A DNA stretch of 64,000 nt from Actinomycetes bacterium (GCA_021816935.1 JAKAWR010000004.1:26435-90434), one strand, 5' to 3'. Shown: positions 8,844 to 18,362, counted from the first letter of the stretch. The notes: generated by a model not told the origin, from the sequence alone. Translations and numbers: made by a program.

Positions 8844-9545
8844 TTACAGCGCTACGGCTGCTTCCCGCTCTCCTTCGGGACCGATCACCCCTATGCCAAC
8901 CCGCCTTGCTTCTGCGTACGCGTCGGCGTAGACGAGCGTGCCGTACACATAGGCGAGCACCGTGCCGCCGAACCCCTCGTAGAGGTGCCTTGCCCGCCAC
9001 GTCTCGTCGGTCACCCGGCGCGCCCACTTCTTCACGTCGCCGCCACGAAGTCGCGACTTCGCCTCCGCGAGCACGACCACCTCGCCTTCTGTGGTCGAGA
9101 ACCTACCTCGCACGTCCACCTCGCCCTCTCCTACGTCGATGGGTCCCGGAGCGTCGATGGCGGTCCAGCCCTTCATCTCCGCCACCGCTCCGAGCACCGC
9201 TGCGCACGACACCTCGACGATCTCGCCAAGGTTCTCCTCGAGTTTACCCACTGCCGTTGCGAGCCTGCCCACCGTCGCATCCGTCCGCTCCTGGGCCTCT
9301 GCGAGCCTGCCCACCGTCGCATCCGTCCGCTCCTGGGCCTCTGCGAGCCTGCCCACCGTCGCATCCGTCCGCTCCTGGGCCTCTATGAGCTTGGCAACGG
9401 CACCCTTGAGTTCGGCAATCGCGCTCGTGTTGGCAGCGACGAGCGTCGGTAGTTCCAGTATCTCGTCGCCTAGGAGAACCGCTCGAAGAGAAGCGCGCAA
9501 AGCGGGATCGCTCTCTATCTCCCTGATGATCTCCAAGGTGTCCAC
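8844..9545 (-). CDS. Coiled-coil protein with PD-(D/E)XK-nuclease-like C-terminus
   Basis: AEAQERTDATVGRL repeats; GEVDVRGRFSTTEGEVVVLAEAKSRL resembles D...ExK. Confidence 0.7.
   Translation of the reverse strand: MDTLEIIREIESDPALRASLRAVLLGDEILELPTLVAANTSAIAELKGAVAKLIEAQERTDATVGRLAEAQERTDATVGRLAEAQERTDATVGRLATAVGKLEENLGEIVEVSCAAVLGAVAEMKGWTAIDAPGPIDVGEGEVDVRGRFSTTEGEVVVLAEAKSRLRGGDVKKWARRVTDETWRARHLYEGFGGTVLAYVYGTLVYADAYAEARRVGIGVIGPEGEREAAVAL
9259..9384 (-). repeat. Three near-identical 42-bp tandem repeats in the coiled-coil gene
   Basis: gcgagcctgcccaccgtcgcatccgtccgctcctgggcctct x3. Confidence 0.92.
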
Positions 9546-9685
9546 ACCTCCATACTACCCCATATCCCCTCTCCGGAGAAAATGCCCGCGGCGGCTCCCG
9601 AATGCAACGTTGTGAAACGCCCCACGTTGCAAGCGTTACCCGCCGCCAGACGGTGGGGCGGGGGCGGGGCACCCTAGCATCACGC

Positions 9686-9920
9686 AACGTCACGTGGCGC
9701 ACCAACGTGCTGAGCAGGGAGAACGTCACGTGCCGGCGCTCTGACCAGGGCGAACGTCACGTGCGCCGATTGGGGCATCATATGCGTGACGTACTATCGC
9801 AACACGACCAACAATAACGTCACGTGACGTACCGATTCTCTGACCAGGGGGGATGTAACGCACCAACGCTCTGACCAGGCGGAACGTCACACCCGTCACA
9901 TAACTATCGCACCACGACTA
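9686..9920 (+). repeat. Iteron-like array with AACGTCAC(GTG), CTCTGACCAGG and ACTATCGCAMCACGACYA motifs
   Basis: AACGTCAC at 9686, 9722, 9753, 9816, 9883; CTCTGACCAGG three times; ACTATCGCAACACGACCA / ACTATCGCACCACGACTA. Confidence 0.85.
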
Positions 9921-9952
9921 GAAACCCTAGGTGCATCGGTACCGACCGTCTG

Positions 9953-10093
9953 ACCCACCCTCTCCCCACCCAACCTCTCACCCCCTCCCCAACCCTCTCT
10001 TTCTCTTAATTTCTTACCCCTTCTCCAACCATCCTCCACCATCCAACCCCTCACACCTCCCCACCACCCTCCTACCCTTACCTCTTATCCCCA
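9953..10093. other. 141-nt tract with no G on the + strand; minus strand has a G-quadruplex motif
   Basis: No G read from 9953 to 10093; minus strand GGGTGGGGAGAGGGTGGG. Confidence 0.88.
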
Positions 10094-10361
10094 GTCCTTC
10101 GATCTTCGATTTCCAATACTACCCCCCCCAGCGTTATTGCGGTGTTATAGCGGAACGGCGAGTTGCAACACCGTCCCCGTCCCCGTTGCAACGTTGCAAC
10201 GAAGGATAACGCCGGACACCGGATAACGCGGGTGTGCGCCGGTCCGCCTCGGCCGGCCCGCCCGGCCCGCCCGGCATCGTCTGGCCGCTCTCGCCCGCAT
10301 TCCCTCATGACTAGCGGCCACTCCACGTGTAGAGTTCTCGCCCCTGGCATAATCTTTCTGC

Positions 10362-11528
10362 ATGGCCTATGTACCGCAGCACCATCGACGACGGTTCGGA
10401 TGGATACGCAAGCTGCCCTCTGGACGCTTCCAGGCGCGCTACAGAGGAAACGACGGCGTGCTGCGCCCCGGCCCCCGGACCTTCCGCACAAAGGGGATGG
10501 CGGAACAGTGGCTAGCCGGAGTCGAAGCCGATCTTGTACGCGGCTCCTGGACTGCGCCCGCCGCCTCGTTAGAGACGGTAGCGGTGTGGGCTGAGCGCTG
10601 GATGGCGTCGAAACTGAACCTTAAGCCAAACACGACAGCGGATTACAGCAAGAGGTTACGCACATACGTGCTACCAAAATGGGGTGACACTCCAATCTCC
10701 AAAGTGACGCGCGGCGACATACAACACTGGGTGCAAGACATTGTAAGCACCGGCGCTAGCGCGTCAACCGTCCGTCATGCCGTAGGCACGCTTTCACGTA
10801 TTCTGAATGAGGCCGTTATAGCCGGAGCGCTCGTCGCCAATCCGTGCCTGCGGATATCTACCCCACGCCTACCGTCCAGCGACATCACGCCTCTCACCGT
10901 CGAACAGGTCAAGGCGCTGGCACATCAGATCGAGAACCCGCCGGTGAAACCGGCGGGGAAGGGAGCGCGCCCGTCGGGGCGTCATCACTTCCCCGAATAT
11001 GGCCTACTCGTCCGCCTGGCGGCGTGTAGCGGTCTCAGAGCCGCCGAGCTCGCCGGACTGAAGATAAACGCTGTCGATCTCGACAACGGTGTTCTACGGG
11101 TCACCGAGACGCTATCGGAAGTGAGGGGAAAGCTCTACACGGTGCCGCCGAAAACCTATCAGGGCCGGGCGGTGCCATTGCCGGACTTTCTCGTTGAAGA
11201 ACTACGGAAGCATATAGCGCAGCTTGATGGCGGCGGGAATGGATATGTGTTTCGGGCTTCTGAAGGCGGTCCTCTCAGGTGGCAGAACTTCTACAACAAA
11301 CACTTCAAGCCTGCGGTGGCGAGAGCGGGATTGCCCGATACAACCAGGTTTCACGATCTACGCCACACCGCCGCTGCCGCCATGATCGCCGTCGGCGCCC
11401 ATCCGCGGGCGATTATGGAGCGCCTGGGACATTCCAGCATCACGGTCACGCTCGGCACCTACGGGCACCTTCTCCCAAGCCTGGATGAGGAACTGACACG
11501 GAAGTTGGACGCACATTGGACAACCTGA
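10362..11528 (+). CDS. int: Tyrosine-type site-specific integrase
   Basis: N-terminal arm-binding-like domain; ACSGLRAAELAGL; FHDLRHTAAAAMIAVGAHPRAIMERLGHSSITVTLGTYGHL. Confidence 0.95.
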   Translation: MAYVPQHHRRRFGWIRKLPSGRFQARYRGNDGVLRPGPRTFRTKGMAEQWLAGVEADLVRGSWTAPAASLETVAVWAERWMASKLNLKPNTTADYSKRLRTYVLPKWGDTPISKVTRGDIQHWVQDIVSTGASASTVRHAVGTLSRILNEAVIAGALVANPCLRISTPRLPSSDITPLTVEQVKALAHQIENPPVKPAGKGARPSGRHHFPEYGLLVRLAACSGLRAAELAGLKINAVDLDNGVLRVTETLSEVRGKLYTVPPKTYQGRAVPLPDFLVEELRKHIAQLDGGGNGYVFRASEGGPLRWQNFYNKHFKPAVARAGLPDTTRFHDLRHTAAAAMIAVGAHPRAIMERLGHSSITVTLGTYGHLLPSLDEELTRKLDAHWTT

Positions 11529-11590
11529 GCGAATCTACACGGACACTACACGCTGGCTGTCATATCGACTGCAAGCCCGTTCCGTCGGCA

Positions 11591-11659
11591 CTCTGACCTG
11601 GTCGTTCATAGTGGGCCGCCCGGGTCTCGATCCCGGCACCTTGGGATTAAAAGTCCCCT
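11591..11659 (-). repeat. attR-like repeat
   Basis: Identical to 4818-4886. Confidence 0.92.
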
Positions 11660-11684
11660 GCTCTACCGGATGAGCTAGCGGCCC
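11612..11684 (-). tRNA. tRNA-Lys(TTT), intact
   Basis: GGGCCGCTAGCTCATCCGGTAGAGCAGGGGACTTTTAATCCCAAGGTGCCGGGATCGAGACCCGGGCGGCCCA; 7-bp acceptor stem, loop CTTTTAA. Confidence 0.92.
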
Positions 11685-11764
11685 GAAGTGCAATTTTCCT
11701 TACCCCGGGGTTCTACAGTAGCGCGGCGTCACCTGCCATCCCACCGCCTTGACCGAGGCTGCGG

Positions 11765-12856
11765 TCAGCCGAAGGAGATGACTTGGCGGATCACCTCGCC
11801 CCGGCGCATCGCGTCGAGGGCGTCGTTGATGTCGGAGAGGTCGAGCCGCCTTGTGATCATGCCCTCGAGGTCGAGCCTCCCGGCTCTCCACAGGCGAAGG
11901 AGCATCGGGAAGTCGTGCCGCACGTCCGCGCTCCCGTAGAGCGTGCCCTTCAGGGTCTTGTCGGTGAAGAAAAGCTCGAACGCATTGAACTCGATGGTCT
12001 GCTCCATCCTGCCTGCGCCGACGACGACGGCGGTGCCGCCCCGGCGGACCTCGTCGTAAGCCGATCTGATCGTCTGCGGGAGACCGATGCACTCGAGGGA
12101 GTAGTCGAACCCGTCGCCGCCGGTCACCGTGGACTTCGCTTCGGCGAGACCTGCCGGTGTGACGGCGTGCGTTGCTCCGAAGCGCTTAGCGTCCTCCAGC
12201 TTCGACTCGACGGTGTCGACCGCGACGATATCCGCCGCGCCGCAGATTCTTGCTCCCTGGATGGCCGCGATGCCGACACCGCCGCATCCGATGACCAGCA
12301 CAGACGACCCCGGTTTCACCTTCGCGGCGTTGATGGCCGCGCCCACCCCGGTGGTGACGCCGCATCCGAGTAGCGACGCCACTTCGAAGGGGACGTCCTT
12401 CGGAACAACGACAGCGGCTTCCTGCGGGATTACCATCTCCTCGGCGAAGGTTCCCGTGCCAAGAAAGCCATAAGCAGGAGTGGAGCCCTCGAAGGTGAAG
12501 TGAGGCACGAAGCCGATCCTCATGGTGATGTTCGTGCACAGGTTTGGCTGCCCTCCGAGACAGTAGCTGCAGTGCCCGCAGGGCGGCACCCAGGTGATAA
12601 CGACATGATCGCCAACCGATATATGCTTCACGCCCTCGCCGACGGCCGTTACCTCGCCAGCTCCCTCGTGGCCGAGGACCGCCGGAGCCGGTTGGGGAAC
12701 CGTGCCGTTCATGGCCGAGAGGTCGGAGTGGCACACTCCTGTAGCGCGGATGGCGACGCGGATATCACCGGGGCTCGGCTCACCGGCTTGTACGTCGTCC
12801 CGGACCTCGAGTTTCTCGTCACCCACCTGGCGAAGTATCGCAGCACGCATCGGCAA
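11765..12856 (-). CDS. Zinc-dependent alcohol dehydrogenase (MDR family)
   Basis: GHEGAGEVTAVGEGV, PPCGHCSYCLGGQPNLC, VLVIGCGGVGIAAIQGA. Confidence 0.93.
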   Translation of the reverse strand: MPMRAAILRQVGDEKLEVRDDVQAGEPSPGDIRVAIRATGVCHSDLSAMNGTVPQPAPAVLGHEGAGEVTAVGEGVKHISVGDHVVITWVPPCGHCSYCLGGQPNLCTNITMRIGFVPHFTFEGSTPAYGFLGTGTFAEEMVIPQEAAVVVPKDVPFEVASLLGCGVTTGVGAAINAAKVKPGSSVLVIGCGGVGIAAIQGARICGAADIVAVDTVESKLEDAKRFGATHAVTPAGLAEAKSTVTGGDGFDYSLECIGLPQTIRSAYDEVRRGGTAVVVGAGRMEQTIEFNAFELFFTDKTLKGTLYGSADVRHDFPMLLRLWRAGRLDLEGMITRRLDLSDINDALDAMRRGEVIRQVISFG

Positions 12857-13100
12857 ATCCTCCTGTATTGTCTTGCGAACGGGTTTTCTGTGGCATCTTC
12901 AGCAGTTCCCGTTCCCTGGTTTCGCGCTCAGCGGAAAGGGGTTCCGTCGGGCGACCGAGGCGACCCGGTGCGACCCAGTACCGTCTCGCTCCCAAGTTCA
13001 CCACGGCCGACGGGTATTGCGCAAACCTGGCAGTTGCGGGAGGAAGGGCGCCTGGAAAACGCGTGTGTGGGGGTTGAAGGGTGCCGGGGAAGCCCTGGCT

Positions 13101-14843
13101 TCAGCCGCCGTTGCCGGCCCGGTACGGCGCCATGACCTGGTAGGACCCATCCGGCAGATCCCTTCGGCCCTTCTTCTTCTCTGGCTGGGGGTTCCTCTCG
13201 CGCTCAGCCGCCTGCAACTGCCACGCGGCAATCGGCGGACCTCCTGCAGATGATCCCGCCTGCGCACCGGGAGGAGTCGGAGCCTGCGGACCATGCCCCG
13301 CCTGCACTGCAGGGCCGTAGCCGCCCTGCTCGTATCCCTGGGGCACCTGCGCCTGCTGCTGGTACTGGTAGGCTGCGGGGTCCGCCTGCGGAGGGTACGC
13401 TTCCTGCTGGTAGGTCTGCTGAGCGTAAGCCTGCCCGGCTGCGCTCTCTTGCCCGTATCCGCCTACTTGGCCCGCTGCGGCGTAGGCGCCGATGCCGGGC
13501 ATGCCCTGCCCGGGATAACCGGTGACCCCGCCTGGGTTCAGTCCACCCGCGCCAAGATCCGTCCCCTGCTGGTAATAGGGAGCACTCCGGCCGCCCACGT
13601 TGGCGTACTCAGCGTGCTGCTGCACGGGAGCATCGACGTCCTCGTGGTACGCCGCCTGCTGAACGGCACCGTTTCCCGATACCGCCGCCGGTGACCCGCC
13701 TGCAGGTGCCGCGTGTGTGGACGTGAGCGGCATCTGCTCCATGAAACCGACCGCTTCGGATGCCCTGACCAGCTCGTCGGCTATACCGCTCTCTTCCAAA
13801 CGGAAGCGCTCGTCGGCCGCCTTTTTCAGCGAGTCCGAAAGTTGGCTCACGTACTTGCCTACCGCTGCAGCGATCCGCTTGTGGCCCTCGTCACCCGGGT
13901 AGATGCCGTCTACCAGGTCTCCCTCCGAAAGGATGTGCATACCCTCCACAAGCCGGATATTCGAGTCCCCGGCGGCCATGAGCTCACGAACGGCCGCCTC
14001 CACCGAGGTCCTGAGATCGGCCATCGTGGAGCCGAGCACGTTGACCCTCTGTTCGGCCTCAGGGTACAACGTCGGGCTGACCACGATTATCGGCGTCGCC
14101 GGGTGTCCCCGCCTGATAATACCGACGAACGCCTTCAGGCTCTCCGCCATCAGGCCAGGTGAGTGGGGTATCCGCTCCCAGCAGTTCACGCCGTAGGAAA
14201 CCGAGATCACCTCAAGAGGGATCCTTGCGATCATTTGAGCAGTCGTTGCCTCAGCGCGAGCGGATCCGGCATAGCCGATATTGCAGAGATCAAGACCAGC
14301 CTTTCTGGCGGCCACGGCCGGCCACGAAAGAGACGGCGACGAGGCCAGCCAGCCCTGCGTCATAGCGTCGCCATAGGCCAGCCACCGTGGCTGCTTGGGG
14401 GCGACTTCGAGGGAGCCGTCGACGGCGGTCACGTAGTTGATCACCGGCTTCATGCCCTCAGGCAGGTATACGGTTACCGGGCGCTGTGGATCGCCTGACA
14501 GGGGTAGCTGCACAACACCGTCTCCGAGTACGGCCTCTGCCTCGCTTACTTTCTGCCCGGACCTGTAAGCGGAGAAGGTCGTGCCTGCACCCTCGCCCCG
14601 GTAGCCGAGGTTGCCCGTCTCGGTCCTGTATCCGATTTCGATGGTGGAAGCGCCAGTCAGGAACTCGATTCGCAGCCCGGCGGGAATCTGGGCCGCCTGC
14701 CACATGTCGGACGGCATGAACTCGGCCGTGGAAGGGTCGGCCCGGGGATAAGTGACGCTGCCGAACTGCGGGAACACGACTCCCCTCAGGAATGGTTCAG
14801 GCTGGTCGGCTCGCGTACTCATAGCGACTCTCCGCTTCGCCAC
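13101..14843 (-). CDS. SGNH/GDSL-type hydrolase with Q/G/Y/A-rich C-terminal tail
   Basis: WLAYGDAMTQGW, IVVSPTLYPE, GIYPGDEGHKRIA; low-complexity QQAYAQQTYQQEAYPPQ tail. Confidence 0.75.
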   Translation of the reverse strand: MAKRRVAMSTRADQPEPFLRGVVFPQFGSVTYPRADPSTAEFMPSDMWQAAQIPAGLRIEFLTGASTIEIGYRTETGNLGYRGEGAGTTFSAYRSGQKVSEAEAVLGDGVVQLPLSGDPQRPVTVYLPEGMKPVINYVTAVDGSLEVAPKQPRWLAYGDAMTQGWLASSPSLSWPAVAARKAGLDLCNIGYAGSARAEATTAQMIARIPLEVISVSYGVNCWERIPHSPGLMAESLKAFVGIIRRGHPATPIIVVSPTLYPEAEQRVNVLGSTMADLRTSVEAAVRELMAAGDSNIRLVEGMHILSEGDLVDGIYPGDEGHKRIAAAVGKYVSQLSDSLKKAADERFRLEESGIADELVRASEAVGFMEQMPLTSTHAAPAGGSPAAVSGNGAVQQAAYHEDVDAPVQQHAEYANVGGRSAPYYQQGTDLGAGGLNPGGVTGYPGQGMPGIGAYAAAGQVGGYGQESAAGQAYAQQTYQQEAYPPQADPAAYQYQQQAQVPQGYEQGGYGPAVQAGHGPQAPTPPGAQAGSSAGGPPIAAWQLQAAERERNPQPEKKKGRRDLPDGSYQVMAPYRAGNGG

Positions 14844-15523
14844 GAACGATTGGCCAGCTCAGTACCCATCAGCTGCATCCAACCCGCCAAATGGCTCTCC
14901 GATGCCTGCGTCGATCCTTGTCCCATCAGATGCACCCCGTTTCGAGTTTGCCCAATGCCAGTCTATCAACTGGCGATAAAAAATACACCCCCCCATGCCC
15001 CTTTATCTCGTCAAATCGGGAACTCATCATTTTAACACGTTCCTCCGGGACTTTCACGGCGGCTCCGGGCGTACCACCCTTGGCGCCGATCCCACATCGG
15101 TACCTGCCGGATCCGACTTTGCAAGGCGGTACTCACCGGTACCTCCCGGACCTGCAATATTCTTGTCCGGGGGGCTGTCCGCACCGGGCTGCCTACCGGC
15201 TTTCCATTCAGTATCGGTCGGGCGATGCGGTGCCTTGAGGAGATTTCTGGTGATTTCACGCGAGTAGTTTCACCCATATGTGTCAAATATGCGTCGAACA
15301 GGTTGTTTACGAACGGAAGGTGAGTGCAAACGTCCGACAAGCAGGGTTGCCACATCCCGAGGCGAAATGAATACGCGCTGGACACTAGCATTTCGGGTCG
15401 GGTTGGGATAACCTTCTATGGAGAGCCAGACTTGGAGAGTTGCAGGCCTGTGCCCAGAGCCGATGCTGAACGGGGTCGTGAGTGCCGGAGCGGCGGCGAG
15501 GGGTGAAGCGTTTCTGATCGGAG

Positions 15524-16657
15524 TTGTGTAGTGAGTATATTATTGCAGGACAGGAGCGACGGACAATGACCGAGGGGAGTGAGGTTATGGCACGGTCGAG
15601 GTCGGATACGCCTGGCAAGGACGGGCGAGGTGCGCGGGCGGGCATGTCGGCAGGAGGCCGACCCGCGAAGAGAAGCGTGGGTGTGAAAGAAGGGGTGCCA
15701 TCGCGGGGGCCTGTTGTCCGGGTCGCCCCCGCAAGTACCGCACCACGGGTACGAGCAGCAAGTCTTGAGGCGCGCTCTGGAGACGCGACGACGGTCGTAG
15801 GGCCATCTGCTCGCCTTCCTAACCCGATACATTTGGCCGGGGAACCGGTACTCCAGTATCAACCGGCTGTCGACCTGGCAACCGGTCGGCTGCTCGGTTT
15901 CGAGGCCCTCGTGAGATGGAGTCGCCCGGACGGCCCGGAGGAGCTAGGTGGACACATCATGGCCGATGTTCTTATCCCGTGGGCTGAGGCCTCCGACAAC
16001 GTCGCCGATCTGGACGAGTGGGTACTCATGGAGGCGTGCTCGACCGCTCAGGGGTGGGTATCGGGGGTCCAGATCGCAGTCAACTGCTCCACGGAAGATT
16101 TCCACAGCGGTAGGGCGTCGAAATCGGTGAAGGCCGCGCTCGAAGTGTCAAGGCTGAATCCGGACAGGCTGACCGTCGAGGTGAGCGAACGTACGATAGC
16201 CGATTCGAGTTGCGTCGAAGACCTGGTAGCGGTTGCTGCTCAGGGCGTGCATCTGGCTGTTGATGATGTTGGCACCCGTTGGACGAGCTTGCAGCCGCTT
16301 CGCGAGCTCCAGGTGGACACCGTGAAGATCGATCGCTCGTTCGTGGCTGGCCTTGAAGTCGATGCCGGCATGAACCGGTGCGTGGTGGAGGCGCTCTTGA
16401 ACGTCAGCCACTCGCTTGCAATGAGCACGGTGGCTGAAGGGATCGAAACCTACCAGCAGCTTACGATCCTCCAGGAGTTCGGCGTGGACGTGGGGCAGGG
16501 CTACTTCTTCTCGTCTCCGCTGGCGAGCGACGTTGCGGACGAGCTGGCTACTGCCGAGCAGCGTCCGGTTTTCTCGCTTGGACCCGGGCACGACAAGGCG
16601 GTGCACGGGACCGAGCATATCCAGCGGGTCGGGCCGATCCCGTTGAACACAGTCTGA
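15524..16657 (+). CDS. EAL-domain protein (putative c-di-GMP phosphodiesterase or degenerate EAL)
   Basis: LLGFEALVRWSRPDGPEE; LAVDDVGTRWTSLQPLRELQVDTVKIDRSFVAGL; VAEGIETYQQLTILQEFGVDVGQGYFFSSPL. Confidence 0.88.
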   Translation: MCSEYIIAGQERRTMTEGSEVMARSRSDTPGKDGRGARAGMSAGGRPAKRSVGVKEGVPSRGPVVRVAPASTAPRVRAASLEARSGDATTVVGPSARLPNPIHLAGEPVLQYQPAVDLATGRLLGFEALVRWSRPDGPEELGGHIMADVLIPWAEASDNVADLDEWVLMEACSTAQGWVSGVQIAVNCSTEDFHSGRASKSVKAALEVSRLNPDRLTVEVSERTIADSSCVEDLVAVAAQGVHLAVDDVGTRWTSLQPLRELQVDTVKIDRSFVAGLEVDAGMNRCVVEALLNVSHSLAMSTVAEGIETYQQLTILQEFGVDVGQGYFFSSPLASDVADELATAEQRPVFSLGPGHDKAVHGTEHIQRVGPIPLNTV

Positions 16658-16662
16658 CCGTA

Positions 16663-16755
16663 GCGCACCGTCGCGTAATTAGTTAGGCGCGCTCTCGCTG
16701 GTCGGATGACGACCCCGACTCACCGATAGCATCGCATTACTTACGCGGCGGCGCG
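16663..16755 (+). mobile_element. MITE-like element, copy A
   Basis: Imperfect terminal inverted repeats GCGCACCGTCGCGTAATTAG / TTACTTACGCGGCGGCGCGC; 35-nt core 16713-16747 exactly inverted in copy B. Confidence 0.8.
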
Positions 16756-16891
16756 CTGGCATCGCGCCCGCCGGTGGGCATGGTTCGGGGAGCCCTATTC
16801 GCGGAGGCTCTTACCCCTTCATGACGTGCCGGACGCATCCGGCTACACCCGGAATGGACAGCGGCAAGCCAACCGTGGTGTGATTGATCCC

Positions 16892-18031
16892 GTGAAGTTG
16901 GTAGCGGCAAGAGAAACATGCCCGGGCGAGCGGCGCGTCTCTATCGTGCCCGACGTGGCGGCAGCTCTCGTGAAGAAGGGATGGACGGTGGTTGTCCAGT
17001 CCGGCGCGGGACTCGAGGCCGGGTTCGACGACTCGGCTTACGAAGCCTTGGGCGCCGAGGTGGCCGGCGACCTTGGAGCGGCCCTGAACGGGACTGACGT
17101 GCTTGCGAAGGTGCAGCCGCCAGCACCGGATGAGGCCTCGATCCTTCCGCTGGGCATCTCGATTGTCAGCTTTCTCCAGCCGGGCAGCCATGCAGAGGCG
17201 CTGAAGGCACTTGGCGAGCGCAAGGCGACCGTGTACAGCCTTGATCTCCTTCCCAGGATCAGCCGGGCTCAGTCCATGGACGCCCTTTCTTCGCAGGCCA
17301 CCGTATCCGGCTACAGGGCAGTGCTTATAGCCGCGATCAGCCTTTCTAAGTTTTTCCCTATGTTCATGACGGCGGCGGGTACCGTACCACCGGCGAAGGT
17401 GCTCGTTCTTGGTGCAGGCGTGGCCGGGTTGCAGGCAATAGCGACGGCCAAGCGCCTGGGTGCGCAGGTACGGGCCTATGACGTTCGCGCCGCGGCGAAA
17501 GAGGAGGTCCAGTCGCTCGGAGCGACCTTCGTCGAGCTGGACCTGGAAACGCAGGAGGGTGCCGGCGGTTACGCAAAGGAGCAGTCCGACGATTTCCTGG
17601 CCCGCCAGCGCGAGCTTCTGGGCAGGGAAGTGGCAGCCGCGGACGTGGTGATCACCACGGCAGCGGTACCCGGTCGCAGGGCGCCGGTACTCGTCACGAA
17701 AGAGATGGTCGAGGGGATGCGGCGAGGATCGGTGGTCGTGGACCTGGCGGCGGATTCCGGCGGCAACTGCGAGCCCACGCAGGCCGGTCGGGATGTCGAC
17801 GTATCAGGCGTGAGCGTCAAGGGCCTGAGCAATCCCTCGTCTGGGATGCCGACGCACGCGAGCTTCCTCTACTCTCGAAACATTGCGAATTTTCTGGACC
17901 TGTTCGTGCATGACGGCGAGGTAGCGCCCGATTTCGAGGACGAGATAATACGGGGTACTTGTATTATGCGGTCCGGCGAGATCGCGAGCGAGCCGATCAG
18001 GGAACTGGTCTACGGGAAAGGAGGCTCATAG
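16892..18031 (+). CDS. pntAA: NAD(P) transhydrogenase subunit alpha part 1 (start within ORF 16826-18031)
   Basis: VAARETCPGERRVSIVPDVAAALVKKGWTVVVQSGAG; VLVLGAGVAGLQAIATAKRLGAQVRAYDVR. Confidence 0.93.
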   Translation: MKLVAARETCPGERRVSIVPDVAAALVKKGWTVVVQSGAGLEAGFDDSAYEALGAEVAGDLGAALNGTDVLAKVQPPAPDEASILPLGISIVSFLQPGSHAEALKALGERKATVYSLDLLPRISRAQSMDALSSQATVSGYRAVLIAAISLSKFFPMFMTAAGTVPPAKVLVLGAGVAGLQAIATAKRLGAQVRAYDVRAAAKEEVQSLGATFVELDLETQEGAGGYAKEQSDDFLARQRELLGREVAAADVVITTAAVPGRRAPVLVTKEMVEGMRRGSVVVDLAADSGGNCEPTQAGRDVDVSGVSVKGLSNPSSGMPTHASFLYSRNIANFLDLFVHDGEVAPDFEDEIIRGTCIMRSGEIASEPIRELVYGKGGS

Positions 18032-18035
18032 ACAG

Positions 18036-18362
18036 ATGGCGAGCAGCATCCTCATTCTCATCACTATCTTCGTGCTGGCGGCGTTCGTCGGGTTCGAAGT
18101 TATATCGAAAGTGCCGAGCATCCTGCACACCCCCCTGATGTCAGGGTCGAACGCGATTCACGGCATCATCCTGCTCGGAGCCGTTCTTGTTGCTGGCGCG
18201 GCGCACGGCTCGCTCCAGATCGCACTCGGTACGGTCGCGGTGGTGCTGGCGACCCTTAATGTCGTTGGCGGTTTCGTTGTTACGGACCGGATGCTGGAAA
18301 TGTTCAAGGCGAAGCCGGGAGCGAGGAGGGCGCCGGGAGGAGATGCGGGAGGCCGTTCATGA
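18036..18362 (+). CDS. pntAB: NAD(P) transhydrogenase subunit alpha part 2
   Basis: VISKVPSILHTPLMSGSNAIHGIILLGA. Confidence 0.92.
   Translation: MASSILILITIFVLAAFVGFEVISKVPSILHTPLMSGSNAIHGIILLGAVLVAGAAHGSLQIALGTVAVVLATLNVVGGFVVTDRMLEMFKAKPGARRAPGGDAGGRS

Larger units (their letters stand above)
4818..11659. mobile_element. Integrative element inserted in tRNA-Lys, carrying a restriction-modification/Vsr cassette
   Basis: Perfect 69-bp direct repeat at 4818-4886 and 11591-11659 including the 3' part of tRNA-Lys; integrase next to the right end, Xis-like ORF near the left end. Confidence 0.92.

Noticed and set aside
9686-9920. Possible CRISPR array
   Set aside because: Repeats are short (8-18 nt), irregularly spaced and degenerate, with no cas genes; an iteron-like array fits better.
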